Shown here in pieces: positions 47,694-59,981 of a stretch of DNA of 64,000 bases. The notes under the pieces were generated by a model. The model was not told where the DNA came from. It worked only from the letters and a program-made list of their open reading frames with translations, and did no database searches. A program made the position numbers and the translations under genes. This DNA comes from Oasisia sp. SBJ-2009. Lineage: Eukaryota; Annelida; Polychaeta; Sabellida; Siboglinidae. The stretch lies in NCBI GenBank assembly GCA_964017155.1, contig OZ024860.1, forward strand, positions 50,900,858 through 50,964,857, in the 5' to 3' direction. Within the stretch, counting starts at the first letter, position 1. Each line of letters opens with the position of its first letter.

Positions 47694-47745
47694 GGTGGGT
47701 GGGTGGGTGGGTGGGTGGGTGGGTGGGTGGGTGGGTGGGTGGGTG
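47694..47745. repeat. (GGGT)n tract, G-quadruplex capable
   Basis: About twelve perfect GGTG/GGGT tetramers with runs of three G every four bases on the plus strand. This is an ideal sequence for a parallel G-quadruplex. Confidence 0.9.
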
Positions 47746-47811
47746 CAATGTGTAAAATGTACATTGATTTGTTCACATATGTAAGTTATGTAGTTTAACA
47801 TACAGTAAAAT

Positions 47812-49735
47812 GTGTCCACAATGACCACCATTATGACAACATCCTGTCCACAATGACCACCATTATGACAACATCCTGTCCACAATGACCACCGTTGTGA
47901 CAACATCCTGTCCACAATGACCACCATTATGACAACATCCTGTCCACAATGACCACCGTTGTGACAACATCCTGTCCACAATGACCACCATCGTGACAAC
48001 ATCCTGTCCACAATGACCACCACCGTGACAACATCCTGTCCACAATGACCACCATCGTGACAACATCCTGTCCACAATGACCACCACCGTGACAACATCC
48101 TGTCCACAATGACCACCATTATGACAACATCCTGTCCACAATGACCACCATTATGACAACATCCTGTCCACAATGACCACCATTATGACAACATCCTGTC
48201 CACAATGACCACCATCGTGACAACATCCTGTCCACAATGACCACCACCGTGACAACATCCTGTCCACAATGACCACCACCGTGACAACATCCTGTCCACA
48301 ATGACCACCATTATGACAACATCCTGTCCACAATGACCACCATTATGACAACATCCTGTCCACAATGACCACCGTTGTGACAACATCCTGTCCACAATGA
48401 CCACCATCGTGACAACATCCTGTCCACAATGACCACCACCGTGACAACATCCTGTCCACAATGACCACCACCGTGACAACATCCTGTCCACAATGACCAC
48501 CATCGTGACAACATCCTGTCCACAATGACCACCATTATGACAACATCCTGTCCACAATGACCACCATTATGACAACATCCTGTCCACAATGACCACCGTT
48601 GTGACAACATCCTGTCCACAATGACCACCATCGTGACAACATCCTGTCCACAATGACCACCACCGTGACAACATCCTGTCCACAATGACCACCATCGTGA
48701 CAACATCCTGTCCACAATGACCACCATTATGACAACATCCTGTCCACAATGACCACCATTATGACAACATCCTGTCCACAATGACCACCGTTGTGACAAC
48801 ATCCTGTCCACAATGACCACCATCGTGACAACATCCTGTCCACAATGACCACCGTTGTGACAACATCCTGTCCACAATGACCACCGTTGTGACAACATCC
48901 TGTCCACAATGACCACCGTTGTGACAACATCCTGTCCACAATGACCACCATTATGACAACATCCTGTCCACAATGACCACCATTATGACAACATCATGTC
49001 CACAATGACCACCATTATGACAACATCCTGTCCACAATGACCACCATCGTGACAACATCCTGTCCACAATGACCACCACCGTGACAACATCCTGTCCACA
49101 ATGACCACCATTATGACAACATCCTGTCCACAATGACCACCATTATGACAACATCATGTCCACAATGACCACCATTATGACAACATCCTGTCCACAATGA
49201 CCACCATCGTGACAACATCCTGTCCACAATGACCACCATCGTGACAACATCCTGTCCACAATGACCACCATTATGACAACATCCTGTCCACAATGACCAC
49301 CATTATGACAACATCCTGTCCACAATGACCACCGTTGTGACAACATCCTGTCCACAATGACCACCATCGTGACAACATCCTGTCCACAATGACCACCATT
49401 ATGACAACATCCTGTCCACAATGACCACCATCGTGACAACATCCTGTCCACAATGACCACCATTATGACAACAACCTGTCCACAATGACCACCATCGTGA
49501 CAACATCCTGTCCACAATGACCACCATTATGACAACATCCTGTCCACAATGACCACCATCGTGACAAAATCCTGTCCACAATGACCACCATTATGACAAT
49601 ATCCTGTCCACAATGACCACCATTATGACAACATCCTGTCCACAATGACCACCATTGTGACAACAACCCGTCTGCAATGACCACCATTGTGACAACAACC
49701 TGTCTGCAATGACCACCATCATGACAACATCATGT
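47812..49735. repeat. 32-bp minisatellite
   Basis: About 60 copies with core CCACAATGACCACCATTATG and ACAACATCCTG. Variation is concentrated at one site (CATTATG, CATCGTG, CACCGTG, CGTTGTG). Edge copies near 49,660-49,735 are more diverged (CTGTCTGCAATG). The unit is not a multiple of three, yet minus-strand frames of 60-220 codons occur because all three phases lack stops. Confidence 0.95.
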
Positions 49736-52290
49736 TTTCAGGTTGTGATTCCTTCCTGCCATATTACAGAGGTCTGGCTACTTTCCAGGGGTCATGTTGC
49801 TAATTCAACCATGCTATTCAAGTTCGAAACAATTTGATCAGTGCCAAATAGCACCAATGTCCAAATGCTGTGTTTTATATATTTTTAGCATTGCAACATA
49901 AGCAGTGCATGTTGGTGGATAAATGTCTCTTATTGTTCTCTAGTGTAGTTTGAAATATTCCCCCAACAATTGTTGCATCATGAGAAAGTCAAAGAAATAA
50001 ACTAATTAGAGATAAAAAATGTAAATACATTTTCTGAAGTTGTAGGGTTGTGTTCTAGGCCTATCACAGATGTATAAACAAATATACACATAAGACATCT
50101 ACATCACCTTTATGGTGACCAGTTCCCACACCTAACTGGAATTGTGGCAGAATTTGAAACCAGATTTACTCAAAATGGTACCAAGATGTCATTCTGAGCT
50201 GACAGTTTCAGTGGTAAGGAAAGAAATCCAAATATGAAAATATTTTCAGACAAATATTTTTGAGCACATAGGTAGCAAACTGTGTGGTTTTTAACTGTGC
50301 TTGGAGTGTTGATGTTATTGACAGGACCTCGCTGTGGGCACTTGTACCCATGTGGTGTGGCACACACACATTGAAATAGTAGGTACATCTAAACAGTGTT
50401 AAAACCAATTTCGTTAGAACTGTTGCCACAACGAATGGTGACCGTGGTTGAGTGAGGGATGCTGGTGATGTCATTATAAATGGTTTCATTGTATTTTCTA
50501 TCACTTGAGGGATTTCTGTTCGATTTGAGTGCATTTAATGTTGTTTGTTTTGTTTCTGGGAATTTCCAGGCTGTGGTTAGGACCTGGAGTAATTCTCTGT
50601 TGGTTAATTACTTAGCTCAGTGACCTTTTGTTTTTAATGGGGATACGTAATTCATCCCTTTCAGCTAATCGAATGTTCGTCTTTCAATCACTTGCATGAG
50701 GCACTGTCACCAGAAGACTTACAGTATACGAGGAGTTTGTATTGTGTGGCACAACCACAACCATGTTCAACTAATTTAACTCTTCATAAATCAGGTTTGT
50801 TGATAGCAAATAATTTAACTACCATATCAGTTTTAAATTCCTTCCTTAATAACTTGTTTTGCCTCGCTGGTTGCTGATTTATACTTGTGACAGTAACAAG
50901 ACGCATGGTGTGTGTGGATCTCTATTGTTAGACGGGATCATGAATATACATCATGTATTTATTTGTGTAGCAATCTTTCAACTGGATGTTTTTGTCTATT
51001 AATGAACACTAAATATGACCAGTGCATGAACAGTTACAGTCCTGGCCTCTGATTCCAGCCTCATGTAGTCCTAGTCAGCCCCCGTTCAGCTCTGTCTGTG
51101 AGTTACTGCTTCATAGATCAACATTTTACGTCTCAACTCAGCACCATCCTCCGTCCCTCCCCGCCTACTCATGTTAGAAGCTGTTCCTGTTTTTGCGTTA
51201 GACATGCACCTGTAATTCATTGGTTGTTTCTTGTATTGGCTGAGTGTGGATTTATCACCAAGTCTGGCAGTGGAAGGTACAGTGTGATTGAAAACATAAC
51301 CACCATCAGCGCTTGATCATAAATGATGCAGCAATAAGCATAATAATGGATCCCCTTTGTAGGGTTTTTTAAGGAATGCCATTTTCTCATTTGGTAACAA
51401 TGTTTTCATAAATCACATGGATGAAGTTTTTGCAAGTAATTAGCATATATTGAAACTATGCTTCATTGAGTTCACTTACACACTACCTTGTCAATTATGT
51501 CATGCAGTCATAGATTAATCAAATTGGGCATGACAATTCTGAAAATAAACATACTTTTTGGACAGTTACATTGTTAAAATCACAATAAAAACAGGAAATC
51601 TTCCTTCCACCGTGTCTGGAAACTTGTCCTAGTTGTGTTTTTAGATGAATTGTATATATTGTGGCAAGATGTTGTTATACAGGTAATTAGAAGAAGAAAA
51701 AAGTTTTCCAATAATAAATATTTAAAGGAACATAAATGAATGTGATATTTTGCCATGAATATTGTATATTTTATTATATATTTTGTGAATTCCAACATCA
51801 TAAAGTAAATATTAATTCCTTCTTTGTACTTTTACTTTCATCTCAGTTCGCAACATATCTAAAAATATATTTTCCTGTTCACAATAGTTTATAGCGTTTC
51901 ATAATGATTCATCAAGATGTTACGATTTTCACCACCTATCACAACATAAGTATACCTTTTATTTTTAATACATTTTTAATACATAATATATATTTTAAAA
52001 CAATGTGTTACTTTTGCTCATAGAATCATAGCAATAGTCCCGTGTGAGAAGTTGCCCTGTCTATGGGGGAGTGTTTGACATTGTACTTCCCCTGACTGGG
52101 ACTGCAGAAGGCGGACCAACAACTGCCCCCTCTAAGTGACCTGTCCCAGTAGCTGTGTGACTCACACGGTGCTAATTGCTTTAGCCCTTTGTGTGTAACT
52201 TGTCTTCAACTGCCAACTGCCAGGAAGTGCCAGGAAGTGCCAGGAAGTGCCAGCCCTGCCTGACTGTTGCCAACAACACAGTCACACTTC
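49736..52290. other. Non-repetitive stretch, no gene recognised
   Basis: About 2.5 kb of mostly AT-rich single-copy DNA. 50,440-50,720 and 51,060-51,300 are less AT-rich and may be conserved noncoding elements or unrecognised exons. A four-copy GCCAGGAAGT repeat lies at 52,218-52,255. Confidence 0.45.
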
Positions 52291-52291
52291 C

Positions 52292-52572
52292 TACTAAGAC
52301 GTCACATCACACCTGACGTCACATCACACGTGACGTCACATCACACCTGACGTCACATCACACCTGACGTCACATCACACCTGACGTCACATCACACCTG
52401 ACGTCACATCACACCTGACGTCACATCACACCTGACGTCACATCACACCTGACGTCACATCACACCTGACGTCACATCACACCTGACGTCACATCACACC
52501 TGACGTCACATCACACCTGACGTCACATCACATGTGACGTCACATCACACCTGACGTCACATCACACGTGAC
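52292..52572. repeat. 17-bp minisatellite carrying a CRE palindrome in every unit
   Basis: About 16 copies of a 17-bp unit (CACCTGACGTCACATCA). Each contains the full palindrome TGACGTCA, the consensus CREB/ATF site, except edge copies (AAGACGTCA at the left; GTGACTTACA at the right). Some units have CACGTGACGTCA, adding an E-box. Confidence 0.92.
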
Positions 52573-52847
52573 TTACAACGTTTGAGTCATCTGGCACAGA
52601 AGTATGCACTTTAGTATTTTAATAAATTATGCATATTTATGGCCAATAATTTGTGTACTTAGTTTGTGTTATTTGGACACATTATGAGTCACTGCTCAGA
52701 TTTTGTAGGTTTTACTCATATGAAATAAAAATGTTGTTTTTGTATTGTTTCTTGAAGTTAAGAGAGGACTGTCATTGAAAATGAACCTTTTTTGTTTTTA
52801 CTGTTGCAAATACATCCTTCAAAACATATGTTTGTAACTTTGCATAT

Positions 52848-54566
52848 CCACTTTACGTACCTCAGTGTCATCATGTCTGTTGACAACTGTAATACTTTAC
52901 GTACCTCAGTGTCATCATGTCTGTTGACAACTGTAATACTTTACGTACCTCAGTGTCATCATGTCTGTTGACAACTGTAATACTTTACGTACCTCAGTGT
53001 CATCATGTCTGTTGACAACTGTAATACTTTACGTACCTCAGTGTCATCATGTCTGTTGACAACTGTAATACTTTACGTACCTCAGTGTCATCATGTCTGT
53101 TGACAACTGTAATACTTTACGTACCTCAGTGTCATCATGTCTGTTGACAACTGTAATACTTTACGTACCTCAGTGTCACCATGTCTGTTGACAACTGTAA
53201 TACTTTACGTACCTCAGTGTCATCATGTCTGTTGACAACTGTAATACTTTACGTACCTCAGTGTCATCATGTCTGTTGACAACTGTAATACTTTACGTAC
53301 CTCAGTGTCATCATGTCTGTTGACAACTGTAATACTTTACGTACCTCAGTGTCATCATGTCTGTTGACAACTGTAATACTTTACGTACCTCAGTGTCATC
53401 ATGTCTGTTGACAACTGTAATACTTTACGTACCTCAGTGTCATCATGTCTGTTGACAACTGTAATACTTTACGTACCTCAGTGTCATCATGTCTGTTGAC
53501 AACTGTAATACTTTACGTACCTCAGTGTCATCATGTCTGTTGACAACTGTAATACTTTACGTACCTCAGTGTCATCATGTCTGTTGACAACTGTAATACT
53601 TTACGTACCTCAGTGTCATCATGTCTGTTGACAACTGTAATACTTTACGTACCTCAGTGTCATCATGTCTGTTGACAGCTGTAATACTTTACGTACCTCA
53701 GTGTCATCATGTCTGTTGACAGCTGTAATACTTTACGTACCTCAGTGTCATCATGTCTGTTGACAGCTGTAATACTTTACCTCCCTCAGTGTCATCATGT
53801 CTGTTGACAACTGTAATACTTTACGTACCTCAGTGTCATCATGTCTGTTGACAACTGTAATACTTTACGTACCTCAGTGTCATCATGTCTGTTGACAACT
53901 GTAATACTTTACGTACCTCAGTGTCATCATGTCTGTTGACAACTGTAATACTTTACGTACCTCAGTGTCATCAAGTCTGTTGACAACTGTAATACTTTAC
54001 GTACCTCAGTGTCATCAAGTCTGTTGACAACCGTAATACTTTACGTACCTCAGTGTCATCATGTCTGTTGACAACTGTAATACTTTACGTACCTCAGTGT
54101 CACCATGTCTGTTGACAACTGTAATACTTTACGTACCTCAGTGTCATCATGTCTGTTGACAACTGTAATACTTTACCTCCCTCAGTGTCATCATGTCTGT
54201 TGACAACTGTAATACTTTACCTCCCTCAGTGTCATCAAGTCTGTTGACAACTGTAATACTTTACGTACCTCAGTGTCATCATGTCTGTTGACAACTGTAA
54301 TACTTTACGTACCTCAGTGTCACCATGTCTGTTGACAACTGTAATACTTTACGTACCTCAGTGTCATCATGTCTGTTGACAACTGTAATACTTTACCTCC
54401 CTCAGTGTCACCATGTCTGTTGACAACTGTAATACTTTACCTCCCTCAGTGTCACCATGTTTGTTGACAACTGTAATACTTTACCTCCCTCAGTGTCATC
54501 AAGTCTGTTGACAGCTGTAATACTTTACATACCTCAGTGTCATCATGTCTGTTGACAGCTGTAACA
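52848..54566. repeat. 44-bp minisatellite with splice-site-like motifs on the minus strand
   Basis: About 39 copies with core CTTTACGTACCTCAGTGTCA and TGTCTGTTGACAACTGTAATA. On the minus strand each unit reads TATTACAG|TTGTCAAC...ACTGAG|GTACGT: an acceptor-like and a donor-like site 26 nt apart. Copies near 54,170-54,490 have ACCTCC (donor lost: GAGGGAGGT). The right-most minus-strand copy is GTTACAG|CTGTCAAC...CTGAG|GTATGT. Confidence 0.93.
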
Positions 54567-56030
54567 ATGCGTCAAGTCTGAGAGTGACCAACCATTTTAC
54601 CTGCCAGCCTGTGAGCTTTGTTTCAGGATTTATATGTGAAAATAGTTAATTTGGTATAATTATTAACATCACTTCCTGGGCTTTTAATTAAATGCTGGGT
54701 AAACCTTTTGCCAGTCACACATGTGTATGTTAACTGACAACACAAGCCAGTCCAGAAGTGAATTACAAACTACAAATGCACCCATTCTGAAAGCATCATA
54801 CTGATACTATCTATGATTTGGGAAGATCTTTTTAGCTCCTTATTTTTCCCATCCAGTGACAATTCTTACCATCCAAAACACATTGTTCCCGTCCAAATGA
54901 TGGGTGGATCTGTCTCTCCCTACAGCTGTGGTGTCCAACGTCCATCTCCATTCCTCGCCTCCTCGTGCCATTCCCAACTCCCTCCCTAAACCTGCCCATT
55001 CTTCCTTCCCAGATTCATCCCAGCTCAGTCACGGTGTGTCTCTTCTGCTTCCAATGCACTCAGAAGGTGCCCCTTTGTTAGGTTCCTGAGGTCTTTATTC
55101 CACATGCAATAATCAAATATGTCGTTCATGGTCGGGTGTGGTTGTGTGCTCAAACCAGCATCTTCCAGTTTGCCATATTGTTACATCATTAACCACGCGC
55201 ACCAACATTTTGCATGTCAGTGTTATTAGTAATCATTTGTATGCATTCGTATAAGCAGAGTGCAAGTGATATCCTTTCATTATCACATGTAAAACATGTT
55301 CCTTTCACTGTCGGGAAGGTCAAGGTCAAGCACTCCAGTGGTGTGTACGTGGAACACATTGTGTGTGTGATTGACAGCTGTCACCCGTGGCTGTGATTGT
55401 TCAAATCAAGTGTGGATTATCCGGCACTGTTCTAATGCCATTGATTGACCATTGATTAACACAGGCACTGTGGGTGCGTGCGACATGCGTTGTGTGCACG
55501 GTGTGTTCTGTGTTCGCACACATTGCACCCAGCCACCCCGCCTGGCGTGCCAACACCAACACCAACAGTGACACATGCACCAAGTCTTACTCATTTTTCA
55601 ACTCCTGTTCCTGTCTATTTCAGTCAATCATTTCAGACAGTTACTCAGTGCGGTGACTGAGGTGATTAAGTGTGAAACTGACATTACTTACTCGGCTGCG
55701 TGTGAGAAATTGATTACAAATTGACAACGATTGAACCATGCCGTGCTGGACTCCACGGCGATCGTTGTGAATACATCTAAATAAATAAGTAGCCTAACTA
55801 AATGCGCGACATAATTAGTCATATTATGTAAGAAGTGTGATTTCCAGTGATTGGAAGGCGATGATAGAGTAGAGCAGTGAGTAGGGACTGTATTCACTGG
55901 GGAGTTGGTTGAGGTGTTGTTAAATACATGTCATCAGGACGGGTCAGTGAACGATTTCCTTCTGCCTACAGTGGCTCATGCAGAGATCGGTGGAATTTAG
56001 CGTAATTGTTTGTGAAATTGGAATAGTATC
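54567..56030. other. Non-repetitive stretch, no gene recognised
   Basis: Single-copy sequence. 54,925-55,050 (after CCCTACAG) is Pro/Ser-rich in one frame and 55,310-55,640 is GC-richer, but neither matches a family I know. Confidence 0.45.
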
Positions 56031-56039
56031 ACTCAGACT

Positions 56040-56240
56040 GCCATTGTGAATGGAGAAGTGGATAGACTATTTGGCTGACAGCCTAAATGTCAGGGTTCAT
56101 ATCCTCATCCTGCCCTGACAAGTGCTGGGCAGGTGTGTTCATCCTACTGTGCCGTATTATATTCAGCTGTACAATGGGGTACCTGGCTATATGCATTGGT
56201 GGACACATGTTAAGAGGAGTGTTGAGATGGGTGGCAGAAT
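56040..56240 (+). mobile_element. SINE fragment
   Basis: GGCTGACAGCCTAAATGTCAG with GGTTCATATCC (B-box-like), followed by CTGTACAATGGGGTACCTGG, a body motif common in tRNA-derived SINEs. The head is degenerate. Confidence 0.45.
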
Positions 56241-56467
56241 ATTTCCCTGTGAAATAGTTTTAATATCAGATTTCTTTAGATCACATTTTTTAAAATTAGA
56301 AATGAATATCACTTTTAAAATCGTAATTTATTTAAATATTGGTATAATTCATTCAGACTATTGGTTCTAACAAAAGAAAATTAATTGTTAACTTCCTTTA
56401 AAGATTACCTAATTTTTTTAGTTCACATTTTATTTTTGGTTGTCGTCACCTTTACAGGGGCATGTGA

Positions 56468-56573
56468 GAGTGTCACTGTGTCACTGTGTCACTGTGTCAC
56501 TGTGTCACTGTGTCACTGTGTCACTGTGTCACTGTGTCACTGTGTCACTGTGTCACTGTGTCACTGTGTCAAT
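56468..56573. repeat. 8-bp tandem repeat (TGTCACTG)n
   Basis: About 13 perfect copies of TGTCACTG. An acceptor-like TTTACAG at 56,450-56,456 precedes it, but no exon is recognised. Confidence 0.92.
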
Positions 56574-56784
56574 GAAACTGTCACGCTCCGACCCCTGGTT
56601 GTACCGCGGCGGTCGTACTGGTGTTTCAAGGCACCTTTGGGCTGTGGGTGCCTGTAAAGTTTACTGTTTTACTCCATGTGGTAAACAATTTAACAAATAT
56701 AGTTTAATATAAAAAGCTGAAATGAAAATATTCAGTTGTTGAAATCATTCTTTTAGCCTGAGTTTAAAATTCAAAAATTATATA

Positions 56785-57148
56785 AAATGGTTACTACAGT
56801 GTACAGTAACACATGGTTACTAGTGTACACAAACAGTTACTACAGTGTACATACACACAATTACTACAGTGTACATACACACAATTACTACAGTGTACAT
56901 ACAGTTACTATAATGTACTACAGTGTACATACACACAATTACTACAGTGTACATACAGTTACTATAATGTACTACAGTGTACATAGTACTACATACACAC
57001 AATTACTACAGTGTACATACACACAATTACTACAGTGTACATACAGTTACTATAATGTACTACAGTGTACATAGTACTACATACACACAATTACTACAGT
57101 GTACATACACACAATTACTACAGTGTACATACAGTTACTATAATGCAT
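56785..57148. repeat. Compound repeat of ACTACAGTGTACATAC units
   Basis: Units of 24 bp (TACTACAGTGTACATACACA) mixed with longer units that add GTTACTATAATG. GTGTAC and GTACAT palindromes recur, so the strand can fold on itself. Confidence 0.88.
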
Positions 57149-57607
57149 CTATACACTGATCAGATCCCATGGTATTTATCAGTGGTTCATCCATTAAAAC
57201 AACAGTAATCCTTATAGAGCCTTTGATGTGAAGATGATCAATATTTCACTGGACCCCAGAATTCTTCACAGGCAGTGCCAGGTGGTAGCTGAGTCTCCCG
57301 TGTCTACTTCATATGCTGTGTGTTTGATGCACAGGGAGTGTTAAGCCATTTTTGCTGCAGTTGTTGTAAACAATTGTGTTAGTGTTTCATTTAGTTTTCA
57401 TTTTGCACCTTTAGGAGAGGTTATAGACACATAACGTCTTTAGCATGGCAAAGTCAATGACCCTGAGAATGCATGAACTATGACCATGCGAGAAGACTAT
57501 TTTTTGTGTCATAGTAAATTAGATTTCAGATCTGTCTGCGCCAAAAAGATTAAGTTTTTTTGTGGAAGTGATATATTAGTGTTGGAATGTGCACATATAT
57601 GTTGTGT

Positions 57608-57772
57608 ATACGTGAAAGTGATAATGCACACTCACAACTGAAAGTGATAATGCACACTCACAAGTGAAAGTGATAATGCACACTCACAAGTGAAAGGGAT
57701 AATGCACACTCACACGTGAAAGTGATAATGCACACTCACACGTGAAAGTGATAATGCACACTCACAAGTGCC
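57608..57772. repeat. 26-bp minisatellite
   Basis: About six copies with core GAAAGTGATAATGCACACTC and ACAAGT/ACACGT ends. Confidence 0.9.
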
Positions 57773-58257
57773 TCCTTTATGATTATGAAAAGTTATAAAA
57801 TGTATTCTGATTCAAAAAAGTTATACATTCAAGCAAATATATTGTAAATATATTTTTAAATTAAAGTTCCGATGAGTTAAAAGTAAGTCAGTTTTGTATT
57901 GTGTTTATGTGTAGAATGCATGTGTGTTTCTTTATGTGTGTATGCTGTGTATTGTGTGTATGCATGTGTACATTTGTGTGTGTCCTGCCTGTGTACAGGC
58001 AAGATGTTTTTGTGTCTGTAATAAATAAAAACATGTATACAAGCATTGTGTATACATTTACATCTTCTGTGCAAGTACGCAGGCCTGCTTCAGGCATGTG
58101 TGCATGCGTGATGCTTGTGTCATGCCAATTGCAGCTTATCACCTCAACCAATGATGTGATTGTATTGAGATTTCTCTTTTAAAAAAACAGCCTAAATTAA
58201 ATTATGAAATATTCAACACATTCCAGTTACCACGCCTGAGACATCTGACAAAGACAC

Positions 58258-59006
58258 GGCCTATTCATTCTAAGCTCCCTCACACGGCCCATTCATAGCT
58301 CCCTCACACAGCCCATTCATAGCTCCCTCACACGGCCCATTCATAGCTCCCTCACACAGCCCATTCATAGCTCCCTCACACGGCCCATTCATAGCTCCCT
58401 CACACAGCCCATTCATAGCTCCCTCACACGGCCCATTCATAGCTCCCTCACACAGCCCATTCATAGCTCCCTCACACGGCCCATTCATAGCTCCCTCACA
58501 CGGCCCATTCATAGCTCCCTCACACGGCCCATTCATAGCTCCCTCACACAGCCCATTCATAGCTCCCTCACACGGCCCATTCATAGCTCCCTCACACGGC
58601 CCATTCATAGCTCCCTCACACGGCCCATTCATAGCTCCCTCACACGGCCCATTCATAGCTCCCTCACACAGCCCATTCATAGGTCCCTCACATGGCCCAT
58701 TCATAGCTCCCTCACACGGCCCATTCATAGGTCCCTCATACGGCCCATTCATAGCTCCCTCACACGGCCCATTCATAGGTCCCTCACACAGCCCATTCAT
58801 AGGTCCCTCACACGGCCCATTCATAGCTCCCTCACACGGCCCATTCATAGGTCCCTCACACGGCCCATTCATAGCTCCCTCACACGGCCCATTCATAGGT
58901 CCCTCACACGGCCCATTCATAGCTCCCTCACACGGCCCATTCATAGCTCCCTCACACGGCCCATTCATAGGTCCCTCACACGGCCCATTCATAGGTCCCT
59001 CACATG
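58258..59006. repeat. 24-bp minisatellite
   Basis: About 31 copies with core GCTCCCTCACACGGCCCATT. Variants are GGTCCC for GCTCCC and ACAGCCC for ACGGCCC; the latter is confined to the left half and the former to the right half, a gradient of unit types. Minus-strand frame MNGPCEGA is an artefact. Confidence 0.93.
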
Positions 59007-59264
59007 TCAACACTCACAGGGAGACTGGAGATTTATTGCTGGAGGGGACAGTTAGACCAGCCATTGAGTGAAGCCCTCGCAGTCTTTGTAGTCACAGGGA
59101 GTAGTCAGCTAATGATATCTACACTCGGCTCAGTGTGGCACACAGACATACACTGTAATCTGTCAGGCGCATCATATTTAATTTAGACCTACGTGTCGTG
59201 TCTGTCAGTAGTTGGTGGTGCATTGGTGGTGGTTGGAGACTGGTGGTGGCTGGTTGTACAGATG

Positions 59265-59390
59265 TGAGAGGGTTTAACTTGCGGTATGGGACCTGTTGGT
59301 TTGACGTGGGGTATGGGACCTGTTGGTTTAACTTGGGGTATGGGACCTGTTGGTTTAACGTGGGGTATGGGACCTGTTGGTTTGGTTGGT
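59265..59390. repeat. 27-bp short tandem array
   Basis: Four to five copies with core GGTATGGGACCTGTTGGTTT, varying GACGTGG/AACTTGG/AACGTGG. Confidence 0.88.
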
Positions 59391-59980
59391 TCAAATCCTG
59401 GGTCTTGAGATCTGACTTGTTTGTTCTGCTACCTGGATTTATCTAATTCTAGTTATTTCCACTGCTGACAAATTGTTCTGTTAACTAATTAGTCAGCTGT
59501 CATGTAGCTACTGTGTAAGTGAGTCCTGTCTCAGTCAGTCACTCAGCCCTTTTTAGAACATTACCACCAAACCAAGCTCTCTGTGCGGTCAGTGTGGATG
59601 GTCACTGCCAGTGGTCACTGTCGTCCTCAGTGGGTCATTTATGCCCCAGGCTGAGCCAACAACAACAGTGACCTGATCTCACAGTCACTAGGAATACAGA
59701 GTCCCCAATATTTAGAGCTAGGTTGTTATGCCAAGTAGACCTTACATGCCCTGTCTGAGTGTTGCACCAGGTACCAGCTGCGTTAAATAATCGCGCCCTC
59801 CCAATCTTCCAGAGTCAGAAATGATAATAAGATTATTCTACCCGTTGTGTTTCCAAAAACAAATGTGTGGAATCATTAAATGTTGTACCTCAGCACACTT
59901 TCTGACTTGTGCCAGTCTTGAGTGTGGAAACCAGACACATGTATTCAGCTTAAAAACTCATACTTCAGGAACTTGCTGAT
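59391..59980. other. Non-repetitive stretch, no gene recognised
   Basis: Single-copy DNA, GC-richer at 59,560-59,830. No exon recognised. Confidence 0.45.
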
Positions 59981-59981
59981 A

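Noticed and set aside
47812..49735. CRISPR array (32-bp repeats)
   Set aside because: Units are contiguous with no unique spacers, and the genome is an animal's.
54904..55089. Exon encoding a Pro/Ser-rich peptide after CCCTACAG
   Set aside because: Weak composition signal, no recognisable family, and no clear donor.
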